This document shows, in pieces, positions 55,279 through 64,000 of a stretch of 64,000 nucleotides of DNA (position 1 is its first letter; each line of letters starts with the position of its first letter). This stretch comes from Closterium sp. NIES-65 (Eukaryota > Streptophyta > Zygnematophyceae > Desmidiales > Closteriaceae): NCBI GenBank assembly GCA_948144175.1, contig CANXME010001453.1, forward strand, positions 3,224,001-3,288,000, written 5' to 3'. Under the pieces are notes generated by a model. It saw only the letters and a list, made by a program, of their open reading frames with translations, made no database searches and was not told the origin of the DNA. The position numbers and the translations under genes are program-made.

Positions 55279-58200
55279 TGTTGGGCTGAGTGCCCTTTAG
55301 GATCTTTGGTAAAGTTAAAGTCTGAGTAAAGTGATGTAGTAGCGGAAGCGTTTTAAGTAAGGTACTTGAACCACCTTGCGCTAGTATGTGAGGGCAAAGT
55401 AAGTTGATTAAAACAAAGAGATACAATGATATATATATGAATACAGATAATATGAGGAGACATTATAACTACTTTTACTGTTGCGGTTCGATACAGTGCG
55501 ACTCGGGCAACTCCTCAATGTCGAGTCAGTTGTGTGTCCTTGCTGTCACGCTGCATTTGTCAGGTCAAAGGTCGCTGACCTTTGACTTTCGCGTAACCTC
55601 CAGCGGTTACATCAACCTCCGAGGGTTGACTCGCTGGTGCCTCCATATGCGCTGCTTCGCTTGTGTCTTGGTGTTTCGACACGACAGAGGCGCTTAAGAT
55701 TGTTTGTTCCCAACACTCCCCTTCGCTTCTGGAGTGTCGCTTATGGTGACGTGGCTTTGTCCAGTCAGCAGCATACAGTACTCGAACTGCTGTTTTCCGA
55801 GCTTCTTGGTCAAGTAGTCAGCTGCCATCTCGGACGTGGGACAGTAGGATAGTTCAAGTTTCCCCTTCTCGATCTCGTCTTTCACGAAGAAATATCCCAG
55901 GGCGATATGCTTCGTTCTGTTCGCGAATCCACTTTTGTTGGCGATGCGAATCGCAGATTGGTTGTCGCAGAACAGAGCAAAGTTGGGTAACTTGGCTAGC
56001 TTCGCTTCTTCCAGCAGCTCGCGAAGATAGAGTCCTTCCTTGGTGGCTGAGCAGAGTGCAATATATTCTGCTTCAGCTGACGAGAGAGGGATTAGTTCTT
56101 GCTTGCTCGATTACTAGGAGATCGGTCCGATAGGTTCGAGGCGGTAGATGTAGCCAGTGCGGGAGCGCCTATTGTCTGAGTCGCCAGCGTGATCGTCGTC
56201 GACGTAGCCGATTAATTTCGTCGGTGTAGTTGTGTTCTTGTAGTAGGTCAGACCGATCGTAGAGGTACTGACGAAGTAGTGGAGAGCGCGGTCGAGCTCC
56301 GCCAAGTGTTCTGCTTCAGGTCTTTTGAGGTAGGTGGCGAGTTGGCTTGCGGAGTAGGATAGATGTGGGCGGCAGGTGACGGCTGCAAAGAGAAGGCAGC
56401 CCAGCTTTCTTTGGTAGTCGCGTATCCCGGCGGATTTGAGTAGAGAGGATCCTTCATTGTGGTTTCCTGTCGTGTAGCGGTAGGGCGTAGAGATGGTGGT
56501 AGGTGTGAGCGCGAAGCGTTTGGCAATGGTGTCGGCGTACTTAGCGGCGTTGAGGTAGATCGCGCCTTCTTCTTCCCGAATGTTTAAGCCGAGATACTGT
56601 GTGACGCTCGAGGAGACCGTGAGTGTGAGGTCCTTCTGTAGCTCCCCTTCGAACCAGGTGGTGATGTCGTCAGTAGAGCCGATGTAGAGTAAGTCGTCTA
56701 CGTAGACGATCAACAGAATGTAGTCGGTGTCTTTGGTGAGTCGGTACATCCCTTGATCGTGAGGCAGTTGATGAAATCCGATGCGAGTGAGGCGAGCGTG
56801 TAGGTACTGTTGCCATAGCCGCGAAGCTTGCTTGATGCCGTAGAGTGATTTCAGCAGTTGACAGACTTGGTTCGGTTCCCCGTGGGTACCATGTGGGAGC
56901 TCGACGAAGATTTCCGCGTCGACAGGTGCGTAGAGGAACGCGTTGGCGACATCGATTTGCCGTAGCTTCTTCTTCTTCATAGCGGCGATCGCGAGGAGAA
57001 TTCGAAGTGAGGTATGTCGGCGGACCGGGGCGAATGTCTCGGTGAAGTCCCGTCCGTGCTCTTGATCGAATCCACGCACAACCCAGCGTGCTTTGAATTT
57101 CTCAATTGTGTCGTCTGCTTTCGTTTTAATGCGGAAGACCCATTTCCCAGTGAGAATGGTCTTATTCCTTGCCACGCTGATGGGGACAACTTTCCAGGTG
57201 TTCCGTTCCTCCAGCGTCTTTAACTCTCTGTCCATGGCTTCACGCCATTTTTCCCTGTGTTCCCCCCCTAGATCCTCCTGAACCGTCGCAGGCTCCTTAG
57301 GTAGAGAGGTGCCGTGGACTGCGGTGACGAGGTCGAGAATCTGCAGTCCAGTCTGTGAGTAGCGGGGAAGAGTTGTGTCCTCGGGATAAGCTGCTTCATC
57401 TCCCGCTTCTGGGTCGGGTATGAAATTCGGCCCTATCCGTTCTGCTTCGTTGGTGTTGCCTGTCGCAGGTGTTACGTAACCGTTGTCGGCGAAGTGGTAG
57501 AAGACTTCGGCGTTGGCGCTTTCGCGAGGGTTGTTTTCGTCCATGGGGACGTTGACGGAGCAAAACGGGAGAGGTCCGGCATCTTCTGATGCGTTGTCCA
57601 CATTCTGCTCGTCCCAGTCTGCTTCGTCCGCTGCTGAGGCGAAGGCTCGGTCACCACGAAACCACCTCTGGGATCTTCATTTTCGTGCAAGTTGGCAAGG
57701 TACGTTTGAAGCGTGAGTCGTTCGTAGAAAATTACGTCACGTGCTGCTACTGTTTCCTTGGAGTGGACGTCGAAGATTTTCCACGCGTTGTAGTTCTTTT
57801 CGATGCCGAGGTGTAGACCCCACTGTGCGTGTTGTGAAAATCTTCCTGCTCGTGCTTCTGGGGGTCGGTACTGTACCATGCACCCGAAAACTCGTAACAT
57901 TTTTGTGCTGCCCTGTTTCCCTGTCCACAGCAGATGCGGTGACGCGTTGTTCGGAAGTGAAGACGACGACATCAAGTTGTGCAGCATGACGGCGTGGTCC
58001 ATTGCTGCAGGCCACTGGTGGTTGGGTAGCCGCATGCCACGTAACAGTTTGCGCATGCTGTTCTACAGAGTCCTGTTCATTCTTTCTGCCACACCTTGCT
58101 GCTTATGGGCGTAGGGAAGAGAGAGGAGCTGCTTGATTCTCCTTTCCGCCAGGTACTGCTTGAATCGCTGAGAAGTGTATTCTCCCCCTCCGTCTAACTG

Positions 58201-61200
58201 GAAGCTTTTCAGTTGTGCGCCCGACTCTCTCTCTGCTACTGGTAACCAGGCAGCGAAGGCTGCGAGTGCCATGTCGCGACTGGGTAGGTTTAGGTGCCAG
58301 ACGTAACGGGTGGCGGCGTCGATGAAGGTGATCGTGTAGTTGTATGTAACTTGTCCTGGTTCCCGATTGAAAAGAATATCGCTGTACACCTTCTCGAGTG
58401 GTGCGTACGCGGGTGCGCTCGGGTTGTGATGAGGAATGAACGGCCGATGTGGTAAGTCAGCTTCGGGGCAGGTAAGACAAGTTCCTCGTGCTCGTTGAAG
58501 TTCTTTGCCGTCGAGTAGTAGTAATGAGTCCTTGTCAAGGACTCCTGCTCTTATTGTGTTGTTTAACACAGTGTTGCTTGGGTGTCCCATGCGTGCGTGC
58601 CACATGTCTTCGGACGCGCGGTATTCGGGTGAGCGTTGATACGCGTCGGAGCTGGAGTAGAAGCTGGCGATGAAGTTTGCGCTTCTGTGGACTTCCCGTT
58701 GAGTTGGATTCAGCTGCTGTGCGGGTGTTGGTGGTGCTTCGTCAACGAGGACTGGTGTCGTTGTTCCTGCTGCTGCCGACGATGTTTCTGCTGCTGCCGA
58801 TGTTGTCTCTACTGCTGCTGATGTTGTCTCTGCTGCTGCTGATGTTGTTTTTGCTGCTGCCGATGTTGTCTCTGCTGCTGCCCAATGTTGTATTGTTACT
58901 AACGCACATGTTCGTTCTGCTTCAGGAATGGTATGTGAATACCAGAAGCCTTCCGGACTGAAGTCGGGGTCGAGATCCGGCGGGTGCGTCCAGGATGTGA
59001 AGGTGACGATCCCGTCACTGTCTGCGGTGCCCAGGTCTGGGACGAAGTCGAGGACGAAGACATTGTTCTTCAGAATCGTCTTTCCGATGTAGAGGCCGCC
59101 CTTCCCGTGGTACAGTTTAAACTCCTGGGTGGTACTGTCGGCTTCCAGATGTATGCTTTTCGCCATCAACTGACTGACGCTCAGTAAGTTGTAGCCAAGT
59201 CCTTCTGCTATCACGACTTTTGACATCTGCAGTACGACATTCGTCTTTCGTGACTGAAGTTGCACTACCCCTTGTCGTTGTGTGCGCAGGTTCTGGTTAT
59301 TGGCGACAGTGATGACGACTTCTCGTTGAAGTTGGTGCTCGCCTTGAACGAAACGTCCTGAGGAACACATGTGTTGTGCTCAGCAACTGTCCAAGAACCA
59401 TGTATCCTTCCCGGACGGCTCGCTTTGGGCGATGGCGGCGTACGTCGGGTTTGGTTGAAGTGACTCGCGGCGAGGCGTACTGTTGTCGAATTGTTCTTCT
59501 GGTGAGTAATATGGTGGTGATCCAGTTGTGCAGGAGTCACTCTGCCTTGCCATGCAGCTGACGATGTTTCTTGTTTCTTTTGCAAGTTGTCCCGTTGATG
59601 TTGTTGAGACGTGGACTGAAGTTGTCGGGTTTGCTTGCGTTGAAGTGACTTGACTGCTTGAAGGGCGAAGTTGGCGTTGTCGATTTGGGCAGTGCGTACG
59701 AGGATGCCCTGAAGTCTTGCAGAGGTGGCAGAACGGAGGTATGAATTTTGGTCGATTGTTGTTGTTGTAGCGCCGTTGAGTGTGAAACACGAATTCGGGC
59801 ATTGACACCTTTCTCCTTTGTCGTTCTTCTTGCAGGTCCATGTCTTGCTGTTCGGCGTGGATTTCGGCGCAAAGTGCCGCTTCAGAGATTTTCCCGTGGG
59901 CTCGTAGTATGGCGCGAGTGGAGCGCCAGTGAGGACCAAGACCGCCGATGACAACCGTGACGAAGGCGTCCTCTGAAATCAATCCTCCACATCGAAGAAG
60001 CTTGTCGCGCAGCTCGCGGCAGCGGCTGATATACGCCATTCCCTTCTCGCCCGATTTCATTTCGATGGTAGTTAGCTGCGCCATTAACCGACTTTGGTTT
60101 ACGCTGTCTGTTACTTGATACAGGGTCTTCAAGTGATTGTACGCGAGCTCCGCGGAGTTGCCGTAGCCTCGGTAAGCCCGAATGTTTTGTTGTTGAGATG
60201 GAGTGATGTTCCTCAACAGTATCGTGTACGCCATCATTGATTGATAGGTGTACTGCTGCTTCTCATACTGTGTGCCGTTTGTTGGGTATGGCAGGGACCC
60301 GTCGAAGAAGCCGAGGATTTGCGCTCCTTCCATCATCAGTTCAAATTCGAATGACCAGGAGAAGAAGTCCTTCCCGTCGAAGGGTTTTGTCGTTTGCAGT
60401 TTTAGAAAGTGCGCGAACTGCGACTGAACTTGTAGTGCGTCCAACGTTCTCTCTTGTCCCGGTGCAGGTTGTGGTTGTGGCATGAAGCTGACGCAGCCGC
60501 GCTGAGGCTCGTACGGAGCGAAGGTAGGTTGCTGTTGTTGATTCCCGCGTGCGTAGGATGAGCCATCGAGACTCATGGGCGTCACGTTGTTGTTGTTGCT
60601 GCTGTTGTTTGATTGCACAGGTCCTCCTTGCTGATGCTGCTCGTAGAAGGACATGAAGGAGAAGAATTTCTCCATCATGCTTGGATCGAAGCCCACGCCT
60701 TGGTTTGCGGGTGTTTCAGTAGACCCAGCTGCCGGTCTCTTTGCTGTCCCTTCCTCTGTCTTTAGGCCAGAGGCAGGAGGTGGAGTAGGAATAGTACCAG
60801 GAGAGCCGTTGGAGGAGCTCCTCTCCTTTCTAGTAGACATATCTCTTGGTGTATTAAGTATTGAGAAGGAAATGATTTAACTCTAACCTGCTCTGATACC
60901 ATGTTGGGCTGAGTGCCCTTTAGGATCTTTGGTAAAGTTAAAGTCTGAGTAAAGTGATGTAGTAGCGGAAGCGTTTTAAGTAAGGTACTTGAACCACCTT
61001 GCGCTAGTATGTGAGGGCAAAGTAAGTTGATTAAAACAAAGAGATACAAGGATATATATATATGAATACAGATAATATGAGGAGACATTATAACTACTTT
61101 TACTGTTGCAGTTCGATACAGTGCGACTCGGGCAACTGCTCAATGTCGAGTCAGTTGTGTGTCCTTGCTGTCGCGCTGCATTTGTCAGGTCAAAGGTCGC

Positions 61201-61340
61201 TGACCTTTGACTTTCGCGTAACCTCCAGCGGTTACATCAACCTCCGAGGGTTGACTCGCTGGTGCCTCCATATGCGCTGCTTCGCTTGTGTCTTGGTGTT
61301 TCGACACGACAGAGGCGCTTAAGATTGTTTGTTCCCAACA
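55279..61340 (-). mobile_element. Ty1/Copia retrotransposon, sister family of the 42.8-55.0 kb element
   Basis: LTRs of about 438 bp lie at 55279-55715 and 60902-61340, start TGTTGGGCTG and end TCCCAACA, and are flanked by TGTTC. A canonical primer site TGGTATCAGAGC lies beside the right LTR. On the minus strand, gag is at about 59.4-60.8 kb (with a zinc-knuckle-like segment), then protease, integrase (GHPSNTVLNNTIRAGVL, DGGGEYTS) and reverse transcriptase plus RNase H (YVDDLLYIG) between about 55.7 and 59.4 kb. It is broken, with about three or four breaks. LTRs differ by roughly one per cent, so it is young but slightly older than the others. Confidence 0.92.
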
Positions 61341-61345
61341 TGTTC

Positions 61346-61955
61346 AACCTCTCAGCAATCCATCCCTGGAAATTTAGCAAATTGCTGCATCTTACAGCAT
61401 AGAAAGGTGTCTCTGCTCACAACATTTTGGTGAACATCCTCGTAACTGCTTACCGGTACGATAGATGGTATCAAGCTTGTCGGGGGTCACAGCAGCAGCT
61501 TAGACTAATCATACATATGCCCACTCGGATACCGTATCTGTAATGCTGCCTGCAGCTCACATTGAAGTATCTCAAGACACCTTAGTGCATTCAAAACGAA
61601 TGGAAGTTATGCGGTTTAGCAGATGCTACAGAGCCGATACAAAGCCACAAGTCACAGCGACACGCATGCTCAACCTCTTGACCAGCATCATCCTCTTATC
61701 AAAGATACCACCACTACCGCCATCCCTCCACAAGAAACAGTCCCAATCTACCAGTAAAAAGAAGAGGCCCTGTAAAAAGCCATGGTCACCAACTCCCTCC
61801 ACACCCCTTTCGTCATCAACCTACGGTACCTACCCACCCATTGTCGCTTTATTGCCCCTTCCGGCTCTTTCCACCTTCTACAAGTCATGAGGATGACTGT
61901 AGTGGAGCTTAGTTGGCCACTGGACGATGTCTACTGACCGAAACAGCTCAACAAG
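61346..61955. other. Intergenic, no gene recognised
   Basis: Only short frames without recognisable motifs are present. The region probably belongs to the downstream flank of HPPD. Confidence 0.5.
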
Positions 61956-62810
61956 TAACCCGTGCCAGACAAAACCCTCCAGACCCCCGTCGATCATCAT
62001 AACACCTTCCTTCCCACCCACTGTAGCTCCAGCCACAAGTCACACATATGGCTCCCCTGTCATCCAGACGGCATCTAATCACCGAATCAGCTCAACATGT
62101 TGCCCGTGCTAGATGGAACCCTCCACACCACCTTCCTCATCATAACACCTTCCCACCCACTGTAGCTGCAGCCACAACTCAGAAATATGGCTCCCCTGTC
62201 ATCCAGACGACATCTAGTCACCGAATCAGCTCAACAGGTTGCCCGACGCCTGTGCTAGACGGAACCCTCCACACCACCTTCCATAACACCTTCCCACCCA
62301 CTGTAGCTGCAGCCACAAGTCAGAAATATGGCTCCCCTGTCATCCAGACGACATCTAGTCACCGAATCAGCTCAACAGGTTGCCCGACGCCCGTGCTAGA
62401 CGGAACCTTCCACACCACCTTCCTCATCATAACACCTTCCCACCCACTGTAGCTGCAGCCACAAGTCAGAAATATGGCTCCCCTGTCATCCAGACGACAT
62501 CTGGTCACCGAATCAGCTCAACATGTTGCCCGTGCTAGACGGAACCTTCCACACCACCTTCCTCGTCAATAACCTTCTTTCCAAAGTAGCACTGTTTTAC
62601 AAGTCACGGATATGCCTTGGTTGGCGTCTGAACGACGTCTAGTGACCGGACGAGCTACAACAGGTCCCCTTCCCTGTGCCAAGCCCACCACGCCTCCCTT
62701 CCAACTGCGCATAATGAATACACCCTGGAAGGTGTCTGAACTGTGTCTAACGATCGGAAGAGCTCCAGCAGATTTCCTGTGCCGAACAATCCAAACCCCC
62801 ACTTTCCTCT
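61956..62810 (-). pseudogene. Graded decayed copies of the HPPD last exon
   Basis: On the minus strand, about seven copies of the GTGNLLELFRSLDTVQT segment follow the intact last exon. The nearest (62730-62800) still codes GLFGTGNLLELFRSLDTVQT. The next (about 62600-62700) is diverged. Four or five between about 61960 and 62560 have stops and a period of roughly 110-150 bp. Confidence 0.8.
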
Positions 62811-62815
62811 TAAAA

Positions 62816-64000
62816 TCACGGGTACACCTTGGAAGGTGTCTGAACCGTGTCTAACGATCGGAAGAGCTCCAGCAGGTTTCCTGTGCCGAACCCACCACAC
62901 CCCCCACGAGGAAACTGCTGCATGGGAACGGCTTGAAGACCCTTCTTCACTCCCACCCTCTGAAGAATCTCAATGAAGACCGTGGGCCTGTGGGACGGGA
63001 GGGGGGTGGGGAAGGGAGGGATAAGAGACACGTGTCAGAAACTGGAATAATAAGTGGTAAAAGTGCTGTAGGGAAGTTGAGGGAACTGATTCCCAACCTC
63101 TGACGAAATCTCAATGAACAGCGTGCGCCTGTGGGACGGGAAAGAGGAGGGGATGGAGGGAGGAGGGAGGAGGGAGGAGGGAGGGAGGAAACATGTCAGG
63201 AAATGGGATGATGGGTGGGGAACTGCTGCACAGGAACGGCTTGAAGGCCCTTCTTCACTCCCCCCTCTGAAGAATCTCAATGAAGACCGTGGGCCTGAGG
63301 GCAGGTAAAGGTGAAGGAGAGAAAGGACGGAAGAGACATGTCGAGGAATGGGATGATCGAAGGGTGGGTACGGCCTTGGGGCCTTCTTCCTCACTCCCAC
63401 CACCCCTTGTAGAATCGCAATGAACACGGTGGGCCTGTGGGAGGGAGGGGAAGAGGGCAGGGAGGGAGGAAACATGGCAATGACTAGGAACGGCCTTGAC
63501 ACCCTTCTCTTCACTCCCACCACCCCTTGACGAATCTGAACGAACACGGTGGGCCTGCCTGCGGCGAGGGAAAGGAGGAATGGTGGGTGGGGAGAGGGGG
63601 AAAGGACTGGGATGATTGGATCTCTCACCTGTCCCCCATAGGAGCAGTGAAGATCTGCAGCAGCACTCCCCCAGCATCCACGAGAATCCCCAACTCCTCA
63701 TACTCCCCCATCTAACCTTGTAACAGATATAAAAGTGATAGAAAAACGCACACATTTCCCCTCTGACCTGTCCCCAATGGAAGCAGCGAGAATTTGAAGC
63801 AGCACTCCCCCAGCATCCGCATCCACGAGGATTCCCAACTCCTCCTACCCCCCCATCTCCTAACCTTCTAACAGATGGAAAAGTGTGAAAAAAAGGCACA
63901 CATTTCCCCTCTGACCTGTCCCGAATCGGAGCAGTGAGGATTTGAAGCAGCACTCCCCCCAGCATCCACATCCACCAGAACCCCCAACCCAACTCCTCAT
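62816..64000 (-). CDS. HPPD: 4-hydroxyphenylpyruvate dioxygenase, C-terminal part (truncated by window edge)
   Basis: HPPD converts 4-hydroxyphenylpyruvate to homogentisate, for tyrosine breakdown and plastoquinone/tocopherol synthesis. Two intact minus-strand exons are assigned: 63711-63629 (YEELGILVDAGGVLLQIFTA, ending GDR) and 62987-62816 (PTVFIEILQR...GGCGGFGTGNLLELFRSLD, stop at 62816). Phases agree (83 nt, then 172 nt). The Glu in FIEILQR is the third iron ligand of the family. The C-terminal helix sequence is shorter than in Arabidopsis. Upstream exons lie beyond 64000. The usual two His ligands are therefore not visible. Confidence 0.82.
63000..63625 (-). repeat. 5' copies of the HPPD last exon
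   Basis: Acceptor plus the segment coding PTVFIEI occurs at about 63095-63135, 63255-63295, 63385-63437 and 63505-63560, each followed by diverged sequence. Purine-rich GGGAGGAGGGA stretches separate them. Confidence 0.78.
63750..64000 (-). repeat. Copies of the HPPD penultimate exon
   Basis: Diverged copies of the ILVDAGGVLLQIFTAP region with a donor lie at about 63766-63850 and 63918-63995. The one at 63629-63711 is the best preserved. Confidence 0.75.

Overview
The window is nuclear DNA of a photosynthetic eukaryote, most likely a streptophyte. Introns are GT-AG. The genes are of plant type: a WDR48/LRS1-like protein closest to the Arabidopsis form, a plant-type IPK2 inositol phosphate kinase, HPPD, and a plastid-targeted LHC-like protein. 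The Ty1/Copia elements have initiator-Met-tRNA primer sites. The very repetitive introns suggest a charophyte alga, perhaps a zygnematophyte, but that is an inference.

Layout. 767-13324 (+) is CPSF73-I, the pre-mRNA 3'-end endonuclease; eight exons join in phase to 883 aa. 13983-14054 (+) is tRNA-Gln(CTG). 14906-19204 (-) is IPK2/IPMK in six exons. 20137-21741 (-) is a secreted or anchored fasciclin (FAS1) protein. 22639-37799 (+) is the WDR48/UAF1 homologue; fifteen exons join in phase to 1054 aa. 38562-39131 (+) is an intronless LHC-like thylakoid protein. 40431-55073 is a TA-target DNA transposon filled with nested LTR elements, followed by a separate Copia element at 55279-61340. 62816 to the right edge (-) is the C-terminal part of HPPD. 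The genes are unrelated housekeeping functions with separate promoters; there is no operon-like organisation.

The most unusual feature is the architecture of the multi-exon genes. In CPSF73, IPK2, WDR48 and HPPD nearly every exon has one to six partial tandem copies. Copies upstream of the intact exon keep the acceptor and 5' exon part; copies downstream keep the 3' exon part and donor. At about twenty loci a short perfect or near-perfect palindrome, TTTTGAGNCGNCTCAAAA with centre GGCGCC, GACGTC or GTCGAC, sits at the junction between the two direct copies. Some units have expanded into arrays (73, 63, 56 and 39 bp). Other minisatellites abut splice sites. The two genes with at most one intron and the young retroelements lack the palindromes.

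A second unexpected feature is a compact type I hammerhead ribozyme candidate on the minus strand at 36181-36221, inside WDR48 intron 12. Its short, self-complementary stem III is typical of the dimerising hammerheads carried by Penelope-like elements.

All calls are by eye from the sequence; no database search, folding or expression data were used.
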